15,796 nucleotides of DNA from SLRI01 sp964576715 (GTDB lineage Bacteria > Pseudomonadota > Alphaproteobacteria > Geminicoccales > Geminicoccaceae): assembly GCA_964576715.1 (NCBI GenBank), contig CAZNWE010000087.1:1-15796 (forward strand), in the 5' to 3' direction. A program made the position numbers and the translations under genes. Within the stretch, counting starts at the first letter, position 1; each line of letters opens with the position of its first letter. The notes under the pieces are model-generated. The model was given only the letters and a program-made list of their open reading frames with translations, made no database searches and was not told the DNA's origin. Below are positions 7,921-15,796 of this stretch, in pieces.

Positions 7921-7983
7921 GGTGGCTAGGGGCTGCATCACGGCTGTTGCTTGCGCAAGCTGCCCTGCCATGACATAGCCACC
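7921..7983. promoter_or_regulatory. nested inverted repeats between divergent genes, possible operator
   Basis: The perfect 12-base palindrome GCTTGCGCAAGC (7949-7960) sits inside an 8-base perfect inverted repeat, GGTGGCTA (7921-7928) with TAGCCACC (7976-7983). The site lies between the divergently read BciB-like gene and the Sel1 gene, where a regulator for either could bind. No loop separates the 12-base arms, which favours a protein-binding site over an RNA hairpin. Inferred from symmetry only. Confidence 0.35.
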
Positions 7984-8046
7984 GCCGACTGGGGTGGCCT
8001 GTGCATGCTGCCGTGTCGAGGACCTGGGCGAGAAGGATTCTTTACG

Positions 8047-8637
8047 ATGCGCCATCTAGCGAGAAGCGCAACGATTTTCCTGACCCTCCTGGCGACGCCT
8101 AGTTTGGCGGCGGGCGACGGCGTTCTCGACGGCAAGGCCGCCGCCGAGCTCGGCGACTACGTCGAGGCCGTAGCGATCTGGCAACCGCTGGCCGAGGCCG
8201 GTGATCCGCGGGCCGAGACCTATCTCGGTATGATGTACGACAACGGCTATGGCGTGCCGCAAGATCGGTCCCAGGCCTTTCGCCTGTTCGAGCGTGCTGC
8301 GGCGCGTGGCTATGCCTCGGCGCAGTACCACCTCGGCTTCATGTACCACCATGGCCGCGGCGTGCAGCGCAGCCAGGCCGAAGCGATGAAGTGGTACAAG
8401 CTGGCGGCGGCGCAGGGCGACGTCGCGGCTCAATACAACCTTGGCAGGATGTATGTGCACGGCCTAGTGGTGCAGCGCGACCTCGTCACGGCGCACATGT
8501 GGCTGGAGCTGGCGTCGCGCGAGCGCACCTCGGTTCGTCCCCTGGCGACGCGCGGTCGGCGCGACCTGGAGCGGCAAATGACTGCGGCGGAGATCGAGGC
8601 CGCGACCGAGTTGGCCGATCGCTGGCAGCCGCGCTGA
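8047..8637 (+). CDS. exported Sel1-repeat (tetratricopeptide-like) protein
   Basis: The product has 196 residues. Residues 1-22 form a clear signal peptide (RHLAR, hydrophobic core FLTLLATPSL, cleavage after AA), so it acts in the periplasm or outside the cell. At least three Sel1-like repeats follow: AETYLGMMYDNGYGVPQDRS (56-75), AQYHLGFMYHHGRGVQRSQA (92-111) and AQYNLGRMYVHGLVVQRD (128-145), each ending in an A-x-x-W/L-x-x-x-A helix. A partial unit precedes them (GDYVEAVAIWQPLAEAGD). Such repeats are protein-interaction scaffolds. ATG 8047 is chosen for AGAAGGA at 8031-8037 and the signal peptide; an upstream in-frame TTG at 7951 would bury it. The partner is unknown. Confidence 0.9.
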   Translation: MRHLARSATIFLTLLATPSLAAGDGVLDGKAAAELGDYVEAVAIWQPLAEAGDPRAETYLGMMYDNGYGVPQDRSQAFRLFERAAARGYASAQYHLGFMYHHGRGVQRSQAEAMKWYKLAAAQGDVAAQYNLGRMYVHGLVVQRDLVTAHMWLELASRERTSVRPLATRGRRDLERQMTAAEIEAATELADRWQPR

Positions 8638-8664
8638 CGTTCTGTCGCCGCCGGCACCCGTCAG
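8634..8664 (+). terminator. hairpin spanning two convergent stop codons
   Basis: CTGACG (8634-8639) pairs with CGTCAG (8659-8664). Inside this, TGTCG (8643-8647) pairs with CGGCA (8652-8656, one G-U) around a CCGC loop, with a small 3/2 internal loop between the stems. TCTTT follows on the plus strand, so it could end the Sel1 transcript. On the minus strand no T-run follows, so its use for msrA is less likely. It overlaps the stop codons of both genes. Confidence 0.4.
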
Positions 8665-9290
8665 TCTTTGACGATGCCCTGATAGGCTTGATCACCCCAG
8701 ACCTGCCGAACGCGGCGGTCGCGACCGCAGGCGAAGCGGTAGCCGGTGTAGCGGAACGAGTTCTCGAGGTAGTAGTCCTGGTGGTAGTCCTCGGCCGACC
8801 AGAAAGGTTCGACATCGAGGATCGGCGTCACGATCGCCTCGCCGAACGCCGTCTCGGCCGCCGCCTTGGACGCTTCGGCAATCGCCCGCTGCTCATCGTC
8901 GGCGACGAAGACCGCCGTGCGGTAGCTCGGTCCCCGGTCGCAGAACTGCCCGCCATCGTCGGTGACGTCGATCGTCCGCCAGAAGATGCCAAGCAGCTCC
9001 TGGTAGCTGGTGATCTCCGGATCGAAGGTGACCAGCACCGCCTCGTAGTGACCGTCGGACGCATGGCTCTGATAGGTCGGGTTCTCGGTCCAACCGCCGA
9101 TGTAGCCGGAGATGGTTTCCGATACGCCCGGCACCTTGTCCATGTCCGCCTCGACGCACCAAAAGCAGCCGCCGGCTAGGATCGCCTGGGCAGGCTCGGT
9201 GCCGGCGGGCTCGTCGGCCGCGACTTCGCCGGCGAAGACGACGAGTGCCGCGAGGATCGCTGCGGCGGCAGAGATGGCTCGAGAAGACAT
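8661..9290 (-). CDS. msrA: peptide-methionine (S)-S-oxide reductase, exported
   Basis: The product has 209 residues. MsrA repairs oxidised methionine (S-sulfoxide) in proteins. The active-site block is GGCFWCVEADM with catalytic Cys42 and Cys45, followed by SGYIGGWTENPTY, HYEAVLVTFDP, IFWRTIDVTDDGGQFCDRG and the AEDYHQDYY motif (167-174). Cys188 near the end is a candidate recycling cysteine. Residues 1-25 look like a signal peptide (AAAAILAALVVFAGEVAA), so this copy probably serves the periplasm. The frame begins with GTG at 9299, but ATG 9290 has GGAG eight bases upstream and is preferred. It is convergent with the Sel1 gene (23-base gap) and divergent from the psiE-like gene. Confidence 0.95.
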   Translation of the reverse strand: MSSRAISAAAAILAALVVFAGEVAADEPAGTEPAQAILAGGCFWCVEADMDKVPGVSETISGYIGGWTENPTYQSHASDGHYEAVLVTFDPEITSYQELLGIFWRTIDVTDDGGQFCDRGPSYRTAVFVADDEQRAIAEASKAAAETAFGEAIVTPILDVEPFWSAEDYHQDYYLENSFRYTGYRFACGRDRRVRQVWGDQAYQGIVKD

Positions 9291-9399
9291 CGTGGTCACT
9301 CCATCGGCGTTGACCCCGGGGCCTCGTCCTGCGGGATCGACGGCAGCGTGCTAGTATACCGCAACAGTCAACGGCAACTCCAAGAGAGGTGGAAGTCCC

Positions 9400-9429
9400 A
9401 TGATCGAATGCCAGTCCCCCCATGGCTGA
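9400..9429 (+). CDS. candidate 9-residue leader peptide overlapping the psiE-like start
   Basis: The reading frame ATG 9400 to TGA 9427-9429 encodes MIECQSPHG. It has purine-rich ribosome sites upstream (AGAGG 9385-9389, GGAAG 9391-9395), whereas the psiE-like ATG at 9422 is preceded by a run of C. The two frames overlap by 8 bases, so ribosomes ending here could restart on the downstream gene. The peptide is too short to judge by coding signal; a chance ORF remains possible. Confidence 0.3.
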   Translation: MIECQSPHG

Positions 9430-9862
9430 GACGGAACAACGGCGATCCGGCCTTGGCGACACGGCCGAGGACCCTGCCGTGCCTCACCCTCGCGGCGTCG
9501 AGGAAGCCTACGCCATCGGCGGCTTTCGCCTGATCGAGCGCAGCCTGTTGATCATTGTCGCCCTGATGACCTTGACCGCGGCCGGGCTCGAGCTCGCGCA
9601 GCTGATCGACAAACGCGCGGTCGATCTCGCTGATATCCTCCTGATGTTCCTCTATACTGAGGTGATCGGCATGGTTGCGGTCTACTACACCGGCCGCGGC
9701 TCGCCCTTCGTCTATCCGATCTTCATTGCGATTACCGCCCTCGCCCGATTGATCGTCCTGCAGGGCAAGGACATGGCACCAGAGAACATCCTCTTCGAGG
9801 CCGCCGCCATCCTACTGCTCGCAGTCGCCGCCGTGGTGATCGTGCGGGCCGGGAAGACCTGA
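9422..9862 (+). CDS. PsiE-family (phosphate-starvation-inducible E) membrane protein
   Basis: The product has 146 residues. A polar N-terminus of about 35 residues is followed by four hydrophobic segments, about 38-60, 68-88, 97-114 and 121-142. The middle of the protein has the PsiE signature: LADILLMFLYTEVIGMV (69-85), then VYPIFIAITALARLIVL (98-114). PsiE proteins are small inner-membrane proteins whose function is unknown; the E. coli one is induced by phosphate limitation. No pho box is obvious upstream. The ATG at 9422 has no good Shine-Dalgarno of its own, and an overlapping 9-codon frame may feed it ribosomes. A downstream GTG at 9479 is an alternative start that would keep all membrane segments. 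Family call firm, start less so. Confidence 0.85.
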   Translation: MAETEQRRSGLGDTAEDPAVPHPRGVEEAYAIGGFRLIERSLLIIVALMTLTAAGLELAQLIDKRAVDLADILLMFLYTEVIGMVAVYYTGRGSPFVYPIFIAITALARLIVLQGKDMAPENILFEAAAILLLAVAAVVIVRAGKT

Positions 9863-9872
9863 CGCTCGTCTG

Positions 9873-9887
9873 CGGCAAAACCTGCCG
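9873..9887. terminator. short hairpin between convergent reading frames
   Basis: CGGCA (9873-9877) and TGCCG (9883-9887) form a 5-base-pair stem with a 5-base loop between the psiE-like stop (9862) and the stop of the candidate minus-strand gene (9889). No T-run follows on either strand, so it is at best a weak terminator. Confidence 0.25.
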
Positions 9888-9888
9888 A

Positions 9889-10059
9889 TCAGCAAGACAG
9901 TCGCCCTGGTGCGTCGGCCGCTCCGCTGTCGCCGCCGTCCAACAGTGAACCTGCGATCGCTGTTGCTTTGCCTGGATCACGGCCAAGGCGATCGACCGTC
10001 AAGGCAAGTCCATGCAATTCACCATAGAGCTGGCCCTGGACAGCATTGACGTCGGACAT
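9889..10059 (-). CDS. candidate small protein, 56 residues, third of a minus-strand trio
   Basis: Reads MSDVNAVQGQLYGELHGLAL, then TVDRLGRDPGKATAIAGSLL, then a Gly/Asp/Ala-rich tail ending RLSC. The composition is protein-like: an acidic-hydrophobic amphipathic start and mostly G/C third positions. No homologue is recognised and no signal or membrane segment is seen. The ATG at 10059 lacks a close Shine-Dalgarno. It lies 49 bases behind the 45-residue frame on the same strand. It may be a real small gene, or the remnant of a longer one interrupted near 10060-10110. Confidence 0.4.
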   Translation of the reverse strand: MSDVNAVQGQLYGELHGLALTVDRLGRDPGKATAIAGSLLDGGDSGAADAPGRLSC

Positions 10060-10108
10060 CGGCGATCAGATCGGCTGCCTTCAAGATGCTCTCGAAGCCT
10101 GCCACGGG

Positions 10109-10246
10109 TCAGTCCTTGCCGATAGCGGCGCACTTCTCCGCCACATAAGCGAGCGTCTCGTCCACCGAGTGGGAAAGGTCGACAGCTTGCCGACGCAACG
10201 CCAAGAGGTCGGCTGCCAGCCATTCATCCTCGCTCATCGCGAACAT
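10109..10246 (-). CDS. candidate small protein, 45 residues, second of a minus-strand trio
   Basis: Starts MFAMSEDEWLAADLLALRRQ and continues AVDLSHSVDETLAYVAEKCA, ending AIGKD; an acidic, fully helical-looking protein with G/C-rich third positions. ATG 10246 has a purine stretch (AGGGGCGG on the minus strand) 5 bases upstream; ATG 10237 is an alternative. The frame after the TGA stop stays open for 28 more codons and also reads like protein (VAGFESILKAADLIADVRRQ). The stop may therefore be a recent nonsense change, or the gene may once have reached 10019. No family recognised. Confidence 0.45.
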   Translation of the reverse strand: MFAMSEDEWLAADLLALRRQAVDLSHSVDETLAYVAEKCAAIGKD

Positions 10247-10271
10247 CTCGACCGCCCCTGCTCGGCATCCG

Positions 10272-10517
10272 TCAGGTTGCTGGCGCTTCGTTTGGCTCAG
10301 TGCACGCTAAGCCGAAGACCGAATTGAACAAATCCTCAATTGATAGCTCTTCTCCAATCACAATGGGATGGTCCAAGTGGGGCTCATTGAATACGCCAGG
10401 GTCGATATCGCTGCGCGTCCAGCCTTCGGCAGACGGCACGCCGATCAGAACACGGTCACCCTCGCGCCAAACTTCGATCAACGCCCGCTCCGAACGACCC
10501 TCTCGCTTCGCCACCAT
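10272..10517 (-). CDS. uncharacterised small protein, 81 residues, first of a minus-strand trio
   Basis: The sequence runs MVAKREGRSERALIEVWREG, then DRVLIGVPSAEGWTRSDIDP, then an acidic C-terminal half with EELSIEDLFNSVFGL. It reads as a globular domain: a basic start, a beta pair (ALIEVWREGDRVLIGVP), then helices. I do not recognise a family. ATG 10517 is chosen over GTG 10523 because GAGG lies five bases before it. The coding DNA is unusually AT-rich: 10321-10380 has 25 G/C of 60. That suggests recent transfer or a foreign origin. A promoter candidate lies just upstream at 10550-10578. Confidence 0.6.
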   Translation of the reverse strand: MVAKREGRSERALIEVWREGDRVLIGVPSAEGWTRSDIDPGVFNEPHLDHPIVIGEELSIEDLFNSVFGLACTEPNEAPAT

Positions 10518-10549
10518 CACCACCTCGCAAGCGTGATCAAACGAACCCG

Positions 10550-10578
10550 AACATAGGCCGACCGCGTGGCACTGTCAT
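10550..10578 (-). promoter_or_regulatory. candidate sigma-70-type promoter for the minus-strand trio
   Basis: Read on the minus strand, ATGACA (10578-10573) and TATGTT (10555-10550) are separated by exactly 17 bases. The -35 box matches TTGACA at five of six positions and the -10 box matches TATAAT at four of six. The first small gene starts 33 bases downstream of the -10 box. Short consensus matches arise by chance, so this is only a candidate. Confidence 0.4.
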
Positions 10579-10624
10579 TGACGTTCGCCGGTACACCAGC
10601 TCTCTGGTGCTCTGTACGCCCCGC

Positions 10625-10652
10625 TTGACCCGGCCATCGGGCGCGCTACCAT
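10625..10652 (+). promoter_or_regulatory. candidate promoter of the gcvTHP operon
   Basis: TTGACC (10625-10630) and TACCAT (10647-10652) are 16 bases apart, a fair sigma-70-type match. Transcription would start near 10659, just before the first riboswitch stem at 10671, which is where a riboswitch leader would be expected to begin. Confidence 0.45.
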
Positions 10653-10670
10653 CAACCTTGGCTGAAGATC

Positions 10671-10861
10671 GCGTGTGGGAGAGTCCGGCTCGACCTTCGG
10701 GTCGTGTCGGCGCCGAAGGAGCAACCGCCCCGGAAACTCTCAGGCCCCAGGACCGCGCGCGAGTTGGCCCTCTGGAGAGCGGGTGCGAGGGCACCCCACC
10801 GACGGGGAAGGTGATGGGCTGTGGCCCGCGCCTGAATCTCTCAGGTCAAGGACAGAGGGGG
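10671..10861 (+). promoter_or_regulatory. tandem glycine riboswitch (two aptamers)
   Basis: Two glycine-aptamer copies lie end to end before gcvT. In aptamer 1, stem P1 is formed by GCGTGTG (10671-10677) and CGCGCGC (10754-10760), with the conserved core GCCGAAGGAGCAA (10712-10724), then AAACTCTCAGG and AGGACCG. In aptamer 2, P1 is CCCTCT (10768-10773) with AGAGGG (10854-10859), followed by GGAGAG, the core CCGACGGGGAAG (10799-10810), ATCTCTCAGGT and AAGGACAGAGG. These are the known landmarks of the gcvT/glycine riboswitch class, which typically turns on glycine cleavage when glycine is abundant. The aptamer 2 core differs slightly from the usual CCGAAGGGG. Confidence 0.95.
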
Positions 10862-10916
10862 CGTCTTCGCGGGAGCGTGTTGTCCCGTACCTGACGCCAC
10901 ACCGAGGCCCTGCCCC
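10858..10916 (+). promoter_or_regulatory. putative riboswitch expression platform near the gcvT start
   Basis: Between the aptamers and gcvT are nested inverted repeats: GGCGTC (10860-10865) with GACGCC (10893-10898), enclosing CGGGA (10870-10874) with TCCCG (10883-10887). No T-run follows, so a classic terminator is unlikely. GGGGC (10858-10862), which overlaps the 3' arm of the aptamer-2 P1, can also pair with GCCCC (10912-10916) directly before the TTG start. This suggests control of translation initiation. The pairing choice is inferred. Confidence 0.4.
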
Positions 10917-12011
10917 TTGACCGTGCTCTCGCCGACGCCCTTGGATTCCCTTCACCGCGAGCTCGGTGCCCGCTTGGTTGGCTTTGCCGGCTGGGCGATG
11001 CCGGTGCAGTATCCCTCCGGCATCCTCAAGGAGCATGCGCAGGCGAGGGAGCGGGCCGCCCTTTTCGACGTCTCGCACATGGGTCAGGTGCTGATCGAGG
11101 GGCCGGCGGCGGCCCTGGCGATCGAGCGGCTGGTGCCGGCGGATATCCAGAGCCTGGAGGTTGGTCGCGCCCGCTACACGCAGCTCACCAACGACGCCGG
11201 CGGGATCATCGACGATCTGATCGTGACCGCCACCACGACCGGGCTCTTCGTCGTCGTCAATGCCGGCGGCCGCGAGGGTGACCTCGCCCACCTCCAGGCG
11301 AGGCTGCCCGAGCATCAGGTCCGGCTCCTCGCCGATCGCGCCCTTCTGGCGCTGCAGGGCCCGGCCGCCGTGACGGTCCTTGCCGCCGTGGCGCCCGAAG
11401 TCGCCGACCTCGCCTTCATGCAAAGCCGCGAAATGACTTTTTCCGGCCTCGACGTTCGCATCTCGAGGCTCGGCTATACTGGCGAGGACGGCTTCGAGAT
11501 TTCGGTCCATGCCGATCACGCGCAGAAGCTCGCCCGCACGCTGCTCGCCAACGAGAACGTCGCACCGGCGGGTCTGGGGGCGCGGGATTCGCTGCGCCTC
11601 GAAGCCGGACTCTGCCTTTATGGCCACGACATCGACGCGACCACGAGCCCGGTCGAGGCCTCGCTCGCCTGGACGATCGGCAAGCGACGGCGGGCCGCGG
11701 GCGGCTTTCCGGGCCAGGAGCGGATCCTGCGCGAGCTTCGTGACGGCGCCGAGCGCCGCCTCGTCGGCCTTCGGCCCGAGGGCCGCGCCCCGGCACGCGA
11801 GGGTGCGACGATCCGCGACGCGGCCGGGGCCGCGGTGGGCCGGGTCACCAGCGGCGGCTTCGGCCCCACGGTCCTGGCACCGATCGCCATGGGCTATGTC
11901 GAGAACCGTCTGCGCGAGGCCGGCACCAGGCTCGTGATCGAGCTGCGCGGCAAGCCCGTGCCGGCCGAGGTCACCAAGTTGCCGTTCGTGCCACACCGTT
12001 ATCATCGCTGA
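10917..12011 (+). CDS. gcvT: glycine cleavage system T protein (aminomethyltransferase)
   Basis: The product has 364 residues. It transfers the methylene carbon from the aminomethyl group on GcvH to tetrahydrofolate and releases ammonia, in the cytoplasm. Marks seen: LHRELGARLVGFAGWAMPVQY (12-32), FDVSHMGQ (50-57), LTNDAGGIIDDLIV (90-103) with the folate-binding aspartate near 100, RLGYTGEDGFEI and LGARDSLRLEAGLCLYGHDI, and the C-terminal beta-barrel with VGRVTSGGFGPT. The length is normal. The start is TTG 10917, with GAGG at 10904-10907; GTG 10923 is a possible alternative two codons in. It is first in gcvTHP and directly downstream of the glycine riboswitch. Eleven bases separate it from gcvH. 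Confidence 0.96.
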   Translation: MTVLSPTPLDSLHRELGARLVGFAGWAMPVQYPSGILKEHAQARERAALFDVSHMGQVLIEGPAAALAIERLVPADIQSLEVGRARYTQLTNDAGGIIDDLIVTATTTGLFVVVNAGGREGDLAHLQARLPEHQVRLLADRALLALQGPAAVTVLAAVAPEVADLAFMQSREMTFSGLDVRISRLGYTGEDGFEISVHADHAQKLARTLLANENVAPAGLGARDSLRLEAGLCLYGHDIDATTSPVEASLAWTIGKRRRAAGGFPGQERILRELRDGAERRLVGLRPEGRAPAREGATIRDAAGAAVGRVTSGGFGPTVLAPIAMGYVENRLREAGTRLVIELRGKPVPAEVTKLPFVPHRYHR

Positions 12012-12022
12012 GGGGAACATCG

Positions 12023-12397
12023 ATGGCGCGCTACTTCACCAAGGATCACGAGTGGCTGGCCGTGGCGGGCGACATCGCCACGGTCGGCATCACCAACCAC
12101 GCCCAGGAGCAGCTGGGCGACGTCGTCTTCGTCGAGCTGCCGGAGCCCGGCACGGAGGTGACCAAGGGTGGCGAGGCCGCCGTGGTCGAGAGTGTGAAGG
12201 CCGCCTCCGACGTCTACGCACCCGTCAGCGGCAAGGTGACCGAGAGCAACACCGCCCTCGAGGACAATCCAGCACTGGTCAACGAGGACGCCGAAGGCGG
12301 GGCCTGGTTCTTCAAGCTCGAGCTCGAGAACAAGAGCGAACTCGAGGGCCTGATGGATGCCGAGGCCTATCAGGCCTTTCTCGAGACGATCGAATAA
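12023..12397 (+). CDS. gcvH: glycine cleavage system H protein (lipoyl carrier)
   Basis: The product has 124 residues. It carries the lipoyl arm that shuttles the aminomethyl group from GcvP to GcvT and is re-oxidised by the L protein. The lipoylation site is Lys59 in AAVVESVKAASDVYAP. KDHEWLAV and TVGITNHAQEQLGDVVFVELP at the start are characteristic, as is PVSGKVTESN with LVNEDAEGGAWFFKLE at the end. The ribosome site GAGGGG (12010-12015) overlaps the gcvT stop and is 7 bases from the ATG, so the two genes are tightly linked. gcvP follows after 44 bases. Confidence 0.97.
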   Translation: MARYFTKDHEWLAVAGDIATVGITNHAQEQLGDVVFVELPEPGTEVTKGGEAAVVESVKAASDVYAPVSGKVTESNTALEDNPALVNEDAEGGAWFFKLELENKSELEGLMDAEAYQAFLETIE

Positions 12398-12441
12398 CGG
12401 CGCGCTTGCCGCATAGCCGCAACAATCTGGAGCATTTGCCC

Positions 12442-15312
<2,871 letters not shown>

Positions 15313-15316
15313 GGGG

Positions 15317-15796
15317 TTAAGCTGGGAACCAGCGGCGGAGAGCGTCGCACAAGGCGTTGAAGGCAGGGTCGGTGCAGTGTCTCAGCGATACGCTGCACGC
15401 GATCTTCTCGAAGATCGTCGAGCTGCGAGGCTGCGAGGCTTGCCGAAGCGTTTCTGTGAACGCCTTCTTCGGATCGCGTGGCTTCTGCTCATCGGGCAGC
15501 CAAAGGGCCCGATCGGCGAGCCAAGCCCGCAAACTCGGCGCTGCGAAACGAGCGGGGTCGAATGCGAGTGCACCATGCACATGGGGACTGTCCTGCCATA
15601 GCCATACCTCGAGTTCGGGATCGATGACGATGACAGCGAAGGAGTCCTCTTGCCAACCACTGCGCACGAGATCGGTCGACACGTCGTCACGGATGGATTC
15701 CACGCCGGGCGAACCATCAAAGTCATTGTCTAACATCACTACGATATGCCGATGAGTGGCTTGAATCGGACCCGCATAGCGCGCCGCATTTTTATG
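15317..15796 (-). CDS. uncharacterised protein, C-terminal 159 residues (partial; possibly defence-associated)
   Basis: The frame is open from the right edge (first codon at 15796) to TAA at 15319-15317, so the start is missing. The visible part begins HKNAARYAGPIQATHRHIVV, followed by MLDNDFDGSPG, an acidic Asp-rich strand end that could be a metal-binding (Toprim-like) loop. Next come AVIVIDPELEVWLWQDSPHV, LRAWLADRAL, RDPKKAFTETL, and a final SSTIFEKIACSVSLRHCTDPAFNAL with a WFPA end. I have a recollection of this E/DPE-E-W-W and C-T-D-P-A-F...WFP pattern in proteins annotated as MAD4 of methylation-associated defence systems, but cannot confirm it. It is convergent with gcvP with a 4-base gap. 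Confidence 0.7.
   Translation of the reverse strand, partial: HKNAARYAGPIQATHRHIVVMLDNDFDGSPGVESIRDDVSTDLVRSGWQEDSFAVIVIDPELEVWLWQDSPHVHGALAFDPARFAAPSLRAWLADRALWLPDEQKPRDPKKAFTETLRQASQPRSSTIFEKIACSVSLRHCTDPAFNALCDALRRWFPA

Noticed and set aside
10607..10894. 95-codon plus-strand frame over the gcv leader
   Set aside because: It lies exactly on the glycine riboswitch, whose conserved RNA elements explain the sequence.
12052..12441. N-terminal extension of gcvP
   Set aside because: The extra 130 residues come from a second frame of gcvH and look unlike protein; ATG 12442 gives the normal P-protein start with a ribosome site.

Overview
The window is high-GC DNA (about two-thirds G+C by eye) from an alphaproteobacterium. 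The closest fit I can suggest is the Rhodospirillales or a Geminicoccaceae-like group. The basis is the leuD-leuB-asd order, the xseA-mazG pair, a single-chain gcvP of proteobacterial length, a tandem glycine riboswitch, and a BciB/HCAR-type reductase of the kind used in (bacterio)chlorophyll metabolism. The taxonomic guess is inference. I see no tRNA, rRNA, CRISPR array, insertion sequence or integrase.

Positions 1-2350 (+) hold the end of leuD, then leuB and asd, a biosynthetic block for leucine and for the aspartate-family amino acids and diaminopimelate. A convergent Uma2-family endonuclease-like gene (2358-2909, -) separates this from a tightly coupled run, xseA - mazG - small secreted protein (2997-5649, +). 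In that run each stop codon overlaps the next start codon, linking DNA repair and nucleotide-pool cleaning with an uncharacterised exported protein.

Positions 5650-9862 form a patchwork of single genes in alternating orientation: a DUF4332 helix-hairpin-helix-like protein (+), a BciB/HCAR/FrhB-type iron-sulfur flavoprotein (-), an exported Sel1-repeat protein (+), an exported methionine sulfoxide reductase A (-) and a PsiE-family membrane protein (+). The intergenic stretches here carry several good palindromes. A 9-codon reading frame with a good ribosome binding site overlaps the start of the psiE-like gene.

Positions 9863-10620 would look empty to an ordinary annotation. On the minus strand they contain three short protein-like reading frames (81, 45 and 56 residues) behind a plausible promoter. 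The first is unusually AT-rich for this genome.

Positions 10625-15312 are the glycine cleavage operon. A promoter and a two-aptamer glycine riboswitch lead into gcvT, gcvH and gcvP, which together split glycine into CO2, ammonia and a methylene-tetrahydrofolate unit; the L protein is not in the window. The last 480 bases (-) are the C-terminal part of a gene running off the window. It resembles a protein family I associate, tentatively, with phage-defence loci.
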